In this document: one piece after another, positions 7,034-13,277 of the stretch
How the letters are laid out: the number at the start of each line of letters is the position of its first letter
Position numbering within the stretch: position 1 is the stretch's first letter
Assembly (NCBI GenBank): GCA_003156695.1
Contig: PMHN01000329.1
Span: 6,255-19,531, forward strand
Length of the DNA stretch: 13,277 nt
Direction of reading: 5' to 3'
Source: Gammaproteobacteria bacterium
GTDB lineage: Bacteria; Pseudomonadota; Gammaproteobacteria; Steroidobacterales; Steroidobacteraceae
Translations under genes and position numbers: made by a program
Notes under the pieces: generated by a model
What the model was told of the DNA's origin: nothing
Databases searched by the model: none
Seen by the model: the letters and a program-made list of their open reading frames with translations, nothing else

Positions 7034-9763
7034 TCAGCCCGTGCTCTGCAAGCCCTGGGCGATGCCGCCCACGCTCGCGAGCAGCGCTTCGAACAGGTCG
7101 CGATCCTCGCGGCCGCCCGCGCGCCAGCGCTGCAGCAGATCCACCTGCATGAGGTTCATGGGATCGACGTAGGGGTTGCGCAGCTGGATCGAGCGCTGCA
7201 GCGTCGGATCGGAATCCAGCAGCTCGCGGCTCTCCTTGATGGCGAGCACCTGCGCGCAGGCTGCGCGGTATTCCGCGCGAATCTGCTCGGCGATGTGTCG
7301 CAGCCCCTGCGGGGCGAGCGCATCGTAGTAGTGCGCGATATCAAGATCGGCGCGCGCCAGCATGGTCTCGACGTCATCGATGAGGTTGCCGAGGAAGAAC
7401 CAGCCGCTGCTCGCCGCGCGCACGCGCTGCAGGCCGAACTTTTCCACCACGGCGGCAAAACCTGCGCCGGCGCCGTACCAGCCGGGCAGCATGTAGCGCG
7501 TCTGCGACCAGGAGAACACCCACGGCACGGGCAGCAGCCCCACGATCCCGCTCTTTTCGGAACGATGCACGGAACGGGCGCCGATCTGCATCCGCTCGAT
7601 CACGTCGATCGGCGTCACGCCCTCGAAAAACTCATAGAAACGCGGTTCGTCATACACCAGACGGCGGTAGGCGGCGCGGCTCACCTCACCGAGCAGCGCG
7701 GCGATCTGCAGCTGCTCGGGCGAGTCAGGCTGCAGCTCGCCGCGGCGCAGCGCCGCAGTGGTAAGGGACAGCGCGTTGAAAGCGCGCTCGAGCGTGCGCA
7801 TGGCGATGGGGCGCAGGCCATAGCCCTGCTTGATGGTCGCGCCCTGCTCGCGGATGCGCAGCACGCCGTTGACGGCCCCGGCGGGCGCCGCTTTGACAAT
7901 GGCTTCGATGCGACCGCCGCCGCGCGCCACGCTGCCGCCGCGGGCGTGGAACAGCACGTGCTGTCCGCCGGCGGCGGCGAGCACGCGCGCCAGAGTCTGT
8001 TGTGCCTGGTGAATGGTGACGCGCGAAGCACAGGCGCCGGTTTCCTTGTTGCTGTCGGAGTAGCCGATCAGGACGCACTGCCGGCGGCCGTGCGCCTCGA
8101 GGTGCCGGCGATACAACGGGTCGGCGAGCAGTTCCTGCATGGTGTCGCCGCAGGCGTTGAGCGCCGCGGCGGTTTCGAATTGCGGCGCGATATCCAGCGC
8201 CACCTCGCCGCTGCGCTTGTCGAAGGCTGCCGCCCAGCGCGCCAGCAGCAACGCCGCCAGCACGTCATCGGCGCCACTCGCTCCGCTGACGATGAAATAG
8301 CCGATGGCCTCCGGCCCGTAGCGATGCCGGCCCTGCATGATGGCTTCGAAGACCGCCAGCGTGCGCCGCCCGAGCGCATCGAGCTCGACCGCCGGCCCGC
8401 GGTCCTTCTCCAGCGCCTGCGCCAGCAGGTCACGCCGCTCGCGGCTGTCGCGCGTCAGCCACTGCGGGTCGTCGCAGCCCTGCGCAATGACCTGGTGCAG
8501 CACGCTCGCGTGCTGGCGCACGTCGAGGGTCGCCAGGTGAAAGCCGAAGGTGTCGATCCGACGCAGCAGGCGCTCGACGTAGAAGAGTCCGGCGTTCGCG
8601 CCCTTGTTGGCCTTGAGGCTCACGGCAATGAGGGCAATGTCGGCGCGGAACTGGCGCGCATTCTCGTAGCCGCTGGCGCGCCCCTCGTAGCCGGTGCGCA
8701 GGCGCTCGCCGATCTGCGCCAGGAACACGCGGTAGGGCATGCGGTCATGCCGCGCGGGAGTGATGGCGCGCGCGCCCGGCAGCAGACGCATGTACTCCTC
8801 GACCCGTTTGACGATCTCGGCGGACGCCGGCGCGCGGCTGGCGCTCTGTGAGAGTCGCTGCGCCAGCTCCTGGCACTCCTCGAAGTACCTGTTGACGATC
8901 ACCTGGTGCTGGCGCGCCAGGGCCTCGCGGATGGTCTTGGCATGCACGTCAGGATTGCCATCCATGTCACCGCCCGCCCAGGTGCCGGCGTGCAGGATCG
9001 ACGGCACGCGCGCCGCACCCGCGCCGTCGCCGTAGACCTTCTCCAGTGCGAGCGCGATCTCCTCGTAGAAGGCCGGCACGACGCGGTAAAGGATCTCCGT
9101 CAGGTAGAACAGGATCTGCTCGCGCTCGTCCGCCACCGTGAGCCGCTCGCGGGGCAGTTCCTCGGTCTGCCAGGCGGTGGTCAGCTCCATGCGGATGTTG
9201 TTCCAGACGCTGCGTGCCTCGTGCGGAGTCAGGCTCGGATCCAGCCGCTCGAGCAGCCGTTGCGCGATGCGCTGTTGCTTGCGCAGCAGCGTTCTGCGGC
9301 TGGCCTCGGTCGAATGCGGCGCGAACACCGGCTCGATGGACAGGCCGCCGATCAGCTCCAGCACCTCCGCCTGGGTGAGGCCGCGCGCCTTGAGGGTCGC
9401 GAGCGCATCTTCCACGCCGCCGGGCTGCGGCCGCCGGCTGTCCTTGAGGAAGTATTCGCGGCGGCGGCGGATGCGGTGGACTTTCTCGGCGACATTGACC
9501 GCCTGGAACCAGGTCGAGAACGCGCGCACCAGCTCGCGCGCCAGCGCCGGCGGCCGGCCCCGCACGCACGCCGCAAGTTCGGCGCGCGCTTCGCTCGAGC
9601 CGCCGCGGCTCTTGATGGCGGCGACGCGATCGAGCTCCACGAGCTCGAACAGCTGCTCCCCGCCCTGTTCGCGCAGGATCTCGCCCACCAGCGCTCCGAG
9701 CGCGTGCACGTCGTCGCGCAGCGGCGCGTGTTTGGGCGGAAAGTGAATGTCGCTGCGGTTCAA
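7034..9763 (-). CDS. ppc: Phosphoenolpyruvate carboxylase
   Basis: This 909-residue cytoplasmic enzyme makes oxaloacetate from PEP and bicarbonate to refill the TCA cycle. Residues matching E. coli catalytic ones are present: H150 (H138), R416 in LDVRQ (R396), K573 in GYSDSNK (K546), H606 and R608 (H579, R581), R614 (R587) and the arginine of WSQTR (R713). GGDMDGNPDV (264-273) and the terminal STG also fit. Odd points are FAPHSTE around the catalytic histidine (family TAHPTE), NKETG, FHARGG (family FHGRGG) and a C-terminal STG in place of NTG. I chose TTG at 9763, six bases past the VOC stop. A longer frame reading to 10114 overlaps VOC and looks non-coding before this point. The alternative GTG at 9709 would drop the conserved PLRDDV start. 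The frame is intact throughout. Confidence 0.95.
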   Translation of the reverse strand: MNRSDIHFPPKHAPLRDDVHALGALVGEILREQGGEQLFELVELDRVAAIKSRGGSSEARAELAACVRGRPPALARELVRAFSTWFQAVNVAEKVHRIRRRREYFLKDSRRPQPGGVEDALATLKARGLTQAEVLELIGGLSIEPVFAPHSTEASRRTLLRKQQRIAQRLLERLDPSLTPHEARSVWNNIRMELTTAWQTEELPRERLTVADEREQILFYLTEILYRVVPAFYEEIALALEKVYGDGAGAARVPSILHAGTWAGGDMDGNPDVHAKTIREALARQHQVIVNRYFEECQELAQRLSQSASRAPASAEIVKRVEEYMRLLPGARAITPARHDRMPYRVFLAQIGERLRTGYEGRASGYENARQFRADIALIAVSLKANKGANAGLFYVERLLRRIDTFGFHLATLDVRQHASVLHQVIAQGCDDPQWLTRDSRERRDLLAQALEKDRGPAVELDALGRRTLAVFEAIMQGRHRYGPEAIGYFIVSGASGADDVLAALLLARWAAAFDKRSGEVALDIAPQFETAAALNACGDTMQELLADPLYRRHLEAHGRRQCVLIGYSDSNKETGACASRVTIHQAQQTLARVLAAAGGQHVLFHARGGSVARGGGRIEAIVKAAPAGAVNGVLRIREQGATIKQGYGLRPIAMRTLERAFNALSLTTAALRRGELQPDSPEQLQIAALLGEVSRAAYRRLVYDEPRFYEFFEGVTPIDVIERMQIGARSVHRSEKSGIVGLLPVPWVFSWSQTRYMLPGWYGAGAGFAAVVEKFGLQRVRAASSGWFFLGNLIDDVETMLARADLDIAHYYDALAPQGLRHIAEQIRAEYRAACAQVLAIKESRELLDSDPTLQRSIQLRNPYVDPMNLMQVDLLQRWRAGGREDRDLFEALLASVGGIAQGLQSTG

Positions 9764-9768
9764 GGACT

Positions 9769-10149
9769 TCAGTCGTTCCAGCTGGTGGCGCGGGCCGCGA
9801 AGTCGGCGCGCTGCACGCGCACCACGCAGAAGCGCTGCCCGGTGGGCGCCTCTATGACATACCAGCTCTCCACCGGGCCGATACGCCGTGCGCCGAGTTT
9901 CTCCAGCCGGCGCACCTCCGCTTGGATGTCGTCGGCCTCGATGTCCAGGTGCACACGACTGGGGTGCTCGACCTTCTGCACCTCCAGATGCACTTCGTCG
10001 GTCGCGGTGGCGAGGGCACGGTAATTTGCTTGCGCGCCGGCGGAGGCGGTGACCGTCAATCCGAGCGCTGCGCTCCAGAAGCGCGTGGCGGCCTCCAGAT
10101 CCTCTGTCTGGCAATCAATGATGAATCCCGCGAGGCGGCTCTTGTGCAT
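9769..10149 (-). CDS. VOC family (glyoxalase-like domain) protein
   Basis: This 126-residue protein has the vicinal-oxygen-chelate fold pattern: a first half with IIDCQTEDLEAATRFWSAALGL (10-31) and a second half with HPSRVHLDIEADDIQAEVRRLEKLGA (62-87), then WYVIEAPTGQRFCVV (96-110). Possible metal or substrate residues are H67, D69 and E100. VOC proteins include glyoxalases, dioxygenases and resistance proteins, and this small glyoxalase-like type has no assigned reaction here. The ATG at 10149 begins the recognisable domain and has AGGAAGG ten bases upstream. The open frame extends to 10404, but that part overlaps the antiporter gene and looks non-coding. The ppc gene follows after five bases, so the two are probably co-translated or at least co-transcribed. 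Confidence 0.88.
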   Translation of the reverse strand: MHKSRLAGFIIDCQTEDLEAATRFWSAALGLTVTASAGAQANYRALATATDEVHLEVQKVEHPSRVHLDIEADDIQAEVRRLEKLGARRIGPVESWYVIEAPTGQRFCVVRVQRADFAARATSWND

Positions 10150-10159
10150 GGGAGGCGAT

Positions 10160-10166
10160 CCTTCCT
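10160..10166 (-). promoter_or_regulatory. Ribosome binding site of the VOC gene
   Basis: On the - strand AGGAAGG lies ten bases before the ATG at 10149. It decides in favour of this start over upstream in-frame codons inside the antiporter gene. The 62-base gap 10150-10211 otherwise shows no convincing promoter. Confidence 0.5.
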
Positions 10167-10211
10167 GAGGAGAGTGACCGGGGTGCGGTTTGCGCGGCGC
10201 GTATCTTCGCA

Positions 10212-12200
10212 TCATCCGGCCAGCAGGACCGCCTCGGCGCGCTCCAGCTCCTCGGGCTGGCCGTAGATCACCACGATGTCCCCGTCGCGCAGCACCGTGT
10301 CGCCCGCCGGTTCGCGGCCCAGAATCCCCTGGCGGCGCACGCCGGTGAAAGTGACTTCGAGGCCGCGGTGGCGCACTTCCCCCAGGGTACGGCCCACCGC
10401 CCACGCGCCCGGGGGAACCACCACCGACTTGATCTCCTCGCGGTGCTCGCTGCGCTCATCCGGCGGGGCGGACTCGGCGCGTCCCACGATGTTTCTCAGC
10501 ACCGTGTAACGGTTGTTGCGGATGTCGCCCACGGTGCGTACTACGCTCGCTACCGGCACCTGCAGCAGCATCAGCACGTGCGAAACCAGCATGAGGCTCG
10601 CTTCGAAGGTCTCCGGCACAACATCGGTGGCGCCCGCGTCCTGCAGCTCCTGGATGCGCGCGTCGTCGCGCGTGCGGACCAGCACCGGTACGTCCGGCCG
10701 CAGGCGGCGCACGCTGCGCAGGATGCCGATCGAGGTGGCGGGATCTGAGAAGCTGATGACCACCGCACTGGCCTTGGCAACGCCGGCCGTGGTGAGCAGC
10801 TCCTCGTCGGCGGAGTCGCCGAATACCACCGGGTCGCCGGCCTGGCGCGCGGCGCGGATGCGCGCCGGGTCCAGATCCAGCGCGATGTACTCAAAGCTCT
10901 GGGATTCCAGTACCCGCGCGACGTTCTGGCCGACACGGCCGAAGCCGCACAGGATCACGTGCTCGCGACGCGCGATCTGCCCGGTGGCCGCGTCCTCGCG
11001 CTCGCTGGCGGTCGGTGCCGGCGCCTGCTCACGCAAGAGCAAGCGCGCGACGCGTTTGTTGTTGTTGAGGATGAAGGGGCTCACCAGCATCGACAGCACG
11101 ATCGCGACCAGCAGCGGTTCTGCGAGGCGTTCCGGAGCGAGGCCGGCCTGCAGCAGGATGCTGCACAGCGCGACGCCGAACTCGCCGCCGATGGACATGA
11201 CGATGCCGGTGCGCAGCGCCTTGAAGCGCGTGGTCGTGAACGGGCGTGTGACCAGCGCGGCGAGTGTTGCCTTCAAAACCACGAGTGTGACCAGCATCGC
11301 CAGCACGATCGCGAGCTCGCCGGCGTGGCCGAGGAGGCGCAGGTCGAGCAGCATGCCGACCGAGATGAAGAACAGGCCCAACAGGATGTCGCGGAACGGG
11401 CGGATCACCGCCTCGATCTGGTGGCGGTACTCGGTCTCCGCCAGCATCATTCCGGAGAGAAAAGCGCCGAGCGCAAACGACAGGCCGGCGACATGCGACA
11501 CCCACGCCGAGCCGAGCGCGACCAGCAATACCGCCAGGGTGAATAGTTCGCGCAGCCGGCTGTGGGCGATCTCATGAAACAGCGGACGCAGCAGCCAGCG
11601 TCCGGCCGCCAGCACCGCCACGATTGCGAGCACCCCGCCGACCACCGCCACCGCGCCCGAACTGCTGTCAAAGCGCTCACCGCCGATGAGAGCCGAGGCG
11701 AGCGCCAGCAATGGTACGAACGCGAGGTCCTGGAACAGCAGCATTGCGAAGGCGAGGCGCCCGTGCGTGCGGTTCAGTTCCGCACGCTCGGTGAGCTGCT
11801 GCAGGAGGATGGCGGTCGAACTCATGGCCACCGCACCACCGAGCACTACCGCGGTGAGCCAGGTAATGCCGAGCGCGTGCCCGAGCAGGGCGAATACGCC
11901 ACCGGTTGCGATCACCTGGGCGGCGCCGAGCCCGAACACTTCGCGCCGCATGGCGAGCATGCGCGGCACGGAGAATTCCAGCCCGAGCGTGAACAGCAGG
12001 AACGCCACCCCGAGTTCCGCCAGCAGCCGCGTGGTCCCGGAGTCGGAAATCACCCCCAGCGCGTGTGGCCCCAGCACCAGCCCCACCACCAGGTAACCCA
12101 TGCTGGTGGGCAGCGCCACGCGCCGCGCCAGCGTCACTAGAAGCACCGAGGCGGCGAGGAGCAGGAGTCCCTGGGAGAGCGGCGTGAACATCGACGCCAA
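10212..12200 (-). CDS. CPA2 cation:proton antiporter with TrkA-N and TrkA-C domains (KefB/KefC-like)
   Basis: This 662-residue inner-membrane protein probably exchanges K+ or Na+ for H+. The membrane part covers about 1-385 with 12-13 helices and typical CPA2 motifs: AMSSTAILLQ (125-134), FQDLAFVPLL (156-165, with the key D158) and GAFLSGMMLAETEYRHQIEAVIRPF (245-269), followed by GLFFISVGM. A nucleotide-binding TrkA-N (RCK) domain spans about 412-530, with GFGRVGQ (419-425) and acidic D442. A TrkA-C domain spans about 588-660. TTG at 12200 gives 662 residues; an ATG at 12191 (659 residues) is equally possible, since neither has a strong ribosome site. No KefF/KefG-type quinone oxidoreductase is adjacent, so glutathione-electrophile gating as in E. 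coli Kef is not shown. It lies 51 bases after the FMN-protein gene. Confidence 0.93.
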   Translation of the reverse strand: MASMFTPLSQGLLLLAASVLLVTLARRVALPTSMGYLVVGLVLGPHALGVISDSGTTRLLAELGVAFLLFTLGLEFSVPRMLAMRREVFGLGAAQVIATGGVFALLGHALGITWLTAVVLGGAVAMSSTAILLQQLTERAELNRTHGRLAFAMLLFQDLAFVPLLALASALIGGERFDSSSGAVAVVGGVLAIVAVLAAGRWLLRPLFHEIAHSRLRELFTLAVLLVALGSAWVSHVAGLSFALGAFLSGMMLAETEYRHQIEAVIRPFRDILLGLFFISVGMLLDLRLLGHAGELAIVLAMLVTLVVLKATLAALVTRPFTTTRFKALRTGIVMSIGGEFGVALCSILLQAGLAPERLAEPLLVAIVLSMLVSPFILNNNKRVARLLLREQAPAPTASEREDAATGQIARREHVILCGFGRVGQNVARVLESQSFEYIALDLDPARIRAARQAGDPVVFGDSADEELLTTAGVAKASAVVISFSDPATSIGILRSVRRLRPDVPVLVRTRDDARIQELQDAGATDVVPETFEASLMLVSHVLMLLQVPVASVVRTVGDIRNNRYTVLRNIVGRAESAPPDERSEHREEIKSVVVPPGAWAVGRTLGEVRHRGLEVTFTGVRRQGILGREPAGDTVLRDGDIVVIYGQPEELERAEAVLLAG

Positions 12201-12251
12201 CTTAGACCGCCGCGCTTGGCGAAGGCAACGGCCGCGGCTTCTTAGGGTCGC

Positions 12252-12917
12252 TCAGCGACGCGTGCGGGCGGCTCCGCGTGACCAGGACGTCAGCGTTTCA
12301 GGCACGGCGACCCCGTCCGGCAAATGCGGCTCGGCCACCGGCGGCAGGGCTGCCAGGTGCAGCGGCAGCACCCCCGCCCACACCCGCAGCGCATGGTCCT
12401 CTTCGGCATCCAGCGGCGGCCCGCTGCGGATCTTGGCGGAGGCTTCGGTAATCGGCAGGCTCAGCACCGTCGTGGCATTGAGCTCACGCTCGTTGGGGGC
12501 GCGCACCTGGGCGGCGCGTCCGGGCAGTACGTGCTCGACGACCGCCAGCATGGCGCTGAGTTTTTCGTCTCTGGCGGTGAGTACCCGGGCGGTCCCGAGA
12601 ATCACCACCGAGCGATAGTTCATGGAGTGCTTGAAGGCGGCGCGCGCCAGCACCAGGCCGTCGAGAAGGGTCACGGTCACGCAGACGTTCGCCCCGCTCG
12701 CCAGCGTGCCGAACATGCGGTTCGCGACCGCGCCGTGGACGTAGAGCTCATCGCCGACCCGGGCGTGGACGGTCGGCAGCACGTAGGGCTGGCCGTCGAT
12801 GACGAAACCGAGGTGGCAATAGTGCGCTTCGTCGAGTATGGAATTGATGACGTCGCGGTCGTACGTGCCGCGTTCTTTGCGGCGCGCGAGCTGGGTACGC
12901 GGTGTCGGGGTAATCAG
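12252..12917 (-). CDS. Pyridoxamine-5'-phosphate-oxidase family (FMN split-barrel) protein
   Basis: With a start at the CTG at 12917 this is a 221-residue cytoplasmic protein. It has TPRTQLARRKERGTYDR (4-20), DEAHYCHLGFVIDGQPYVLP (29-48), the HGAVANRM segment (61-68), HSMNYRSVVILGTARVL (97-113) and KIRSGPPLDAEEDHALRVWAGVLPL (162-186). These mark the NimA/Pyridox_ox_2-like branch of flavin-binding split-barrel proteins; whether it is an oxidase or a reductase is unknown. No ATG, GTG or TTG lies in frame between the GTG at 13040, deep inside the upstream gene, and the start of the conserved region. The CTG overlaps the upstream TGA by two bases in the same manner as the window's ATGA/GTGA junctions, but has only a weak CGGGA upstream. 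Start uncertain; family call firm. Confidence 0.85.
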   Translation of the reverse strand: MITPTPRTQLARRKERGTYDRDVINSILDEAHYCHLGFVIDGQPYVLPTVHARVGDELYVHGAVANRMFGTLASGANVCVTVTLLDGLVLARAAFKHSMNYRSVVILGTARVLTARDEKLSAMLAVVEHVLPGRAAQVRAPNERELNATTVLSLPITEASAKIRSGPPLDAEEDHALRVWAGVLPLHLAALPPVAEPHLPDGVAVPETLTSWSRGAARTRR

Positions 12918-13201
12918 ATCCCGGACTGCCAGGTGCTCGGCATGCCGGCCTTGCCGATTGCATCCTCGATGGCGAGGCAGGCGTCGCGCGCCTCGGGCTG
13001 CGCGCGCAAGCTGCGGGCAATGGAGTTCAGGAAGCGGCACATGAGCGCCAGGTTCGGATGGCTGGTGTGCAGCTGCTCTTCCACGCGGTCGATGGCTTCG
13101 ATCATGTCTTCCTGATCGCAGCTCGGAAAGGTCATGCTCGTGACGGCATGTTGTACAGCTACCAGCGCCTGATGTATTGCGGCCTGCTGCGCTCCATCCA
13201 T
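12914..13201 (-). CDS. Small protein of unknown function (95 residues)
   Basis: I do not recognise this gene. From the ATG at 13201 it encodes a mostly helical, soluble protein with no signal peptide, three cysteines (28, 55, 75) and acidic patches such as CDQEDMIEAIDRVEEQL (28-44). The middle, SHPNLALMCRFLNSIARSL, and the end, ARDACLAIEDAIGKAGMP, look like amphipathic helices. An upstream in-frame start at 13270 would put the N-terminus inside a terminator hairpin, so I prefer 13201, although only AGGG very close to it serves as ribosome site. Its stop overlaps the likely CTG start of the FMN protein, suggesting coupling. It is the first gene after the terminator at the right edge, so it likely opens this operon. 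Confidence 0.65.
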   Translation of the reverse strand: MDGAQQAAIHQALVAVQHAVTSMTFPSCDQEDMIEAIDRVEEQLHTSHPNLALMCRFLNSIARSLRAQPEARDACLAIEDAIGKAGMPSTWQSGI

Positions 13202-13228
13202 GGCCCTAAATTTGAACCCGTTTGGCGC

Positions 13229-13246
13229 GCCCCGCAAGCCCCGCAA
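13229..13246 (-). repeat. Perfect tandem 9-bp repeat upstream of the small gene
   Basis: On the + strand GCCCCGCAA occurs twice back to back (13229-13237 and 13238-13246). It lies between the terminator hairpin and the start at 13201, where a promoter or operator for the - strand genes would have to be. Two copies could be chance in GC-rich DNA. Confidence 0.35.
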
Positions 13247-13247
13247 A

Positions 13248-13277
13248 TAAAAGGGCCCCGCCGTTTGCACGGCGGGG
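13248..13277 (-). terminator. Rho-independent terminator of a gene beyond the right edge
   Basis: CCCCGCCGT (13256-13264) pairs perfectly with ACGGCGGGG (13269-13277), giving a 9-bp stem. Read on the - strand the loop is GCAA, a stable tetraloop, and the stem is followed by CCCTTTTA and more T's (to 13245). This is a textbook terminator for a leftward transcript entering from outside the window. The stem may extend past the edge. Confidence 0.8.

Noticed and set aside
6551..8851. Long + strand open frame (766 codons) opposite the acetyltransferase and ppc
   Set aside because: It lies fully antisense to two clearly recognisable proteins. Its translation is a His/Gln/Arg/Ala-rich mixture with no domain, as expected for an antisense frame in high-GC DNA.
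8906..10024. Long + strand open frame (372 codons) opposite ppc and the VOC gene
   Set aside because: Antisense shadow of real genes; composition is Arg/His/Gln-rich and without recognisable motifs.
9764..10114. N-terminal extension of ppc by 117 residues
   Set aside because: Overlaps the VOC gene in another frame, reads as Arg/Gly-rich shadow sequence, and the known PEPC N-terminus begins near the TTG at 9763.
10150..10404. N-terminal extension of the VOC protein by 85 residues
   Set aside because: Mostly overlaps the antiporter's TrkA-C coding region and contains no domain; the ATG at 10149 has a good ribosome site and starts the VOC fold.
12201..12251. GC palindrome GCCGCGGC in the gap between the FMN-protein and antiporter genes as a terminator
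   Set aside because: Very short stem without loop or T-run; common by chance at this GC content.
13202..13270. Upstream start of the small right-edge gene
   Set aside because: It would begin inside a terminator hairpin and run through the tandem repeat; no conserved-looking residues before the ATG at 13201.
1..13277. CRISPR array, tRNA, rRNA, insertion sequence or prophage
   Set aside because: No regularly spaced repeats, tRNA-like cloverleaf, transposase or integrase reading frame was seen on either strand.

Overview
The window is high-GC bacterial chromosome with dense, largely co-directional genes and no mobile elements, tRNA or rRNA. The gene families present (ExbB/ExbD transport, PEP carboxylase, CPA2 antiporter with TrkA domains, DHA2 exporter) suggest a Gram-negative proteobacterium. 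A high-GC gammaproteobacterium is my best guess, but it is an inference from gene style rather than a marker gene.

Left half, + strand (1-5011). First comes the 3' end of a Pro/Ala-rich protein of unknown function, followed by a candidate terminator and promoter. Then comes a tightly packed cluster: an ExbB/TolQ-type proton channel, two different ExbD/TolR-type stators, and a TonB/TolA-like transducer ending in an AgmX/PglI-type domain. After it lie an unrecognised 119-residue protein and an exported metal-dependent amidohydrolase of the prolidase-like type. Three junctions are stop/start overlaps (ATGA, GTGA, GTGA). This looks like a proton-motive-force-driven envelope machine with a non-standard output domain, and it is the most interesting part of the window.

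Right half, - strand (5021-13201), read right to left. A candidate terminator for a gene beyond the right edge comes first. Then come a small unknown protein, a pyridoxamine-5'-phosphate-oxidase-like FMN protein with no ordinary start codon, and a KefB/KefC-type CPA2 antiporter with TrkA-N and TrkA-C domains. These are followed by a VOC/glyoxalase-like protein, phosphoenolpyruvate carboxylase (ppc), an SSAT-like GNAT acetyltransferase and a 14-TM DHA2 MFS exporter. The genes from VOC to MFS are separated by 3-6 bases and look co-transcribed. The two halves converge at about 5011-5021 on a perfect 8-bp hairpin.

The PEP carboxylase keeps the residues needed for catalysis. However, it departs from the family signatures around the catalytic histidine, the YSDS-x-K loop and the FHGRGG loop, and at two of the four positions known to bind the inhibitor aspartate in E. 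coli. No stretch longer than 300 bases lacks a gene; the longest gap is 460-575.
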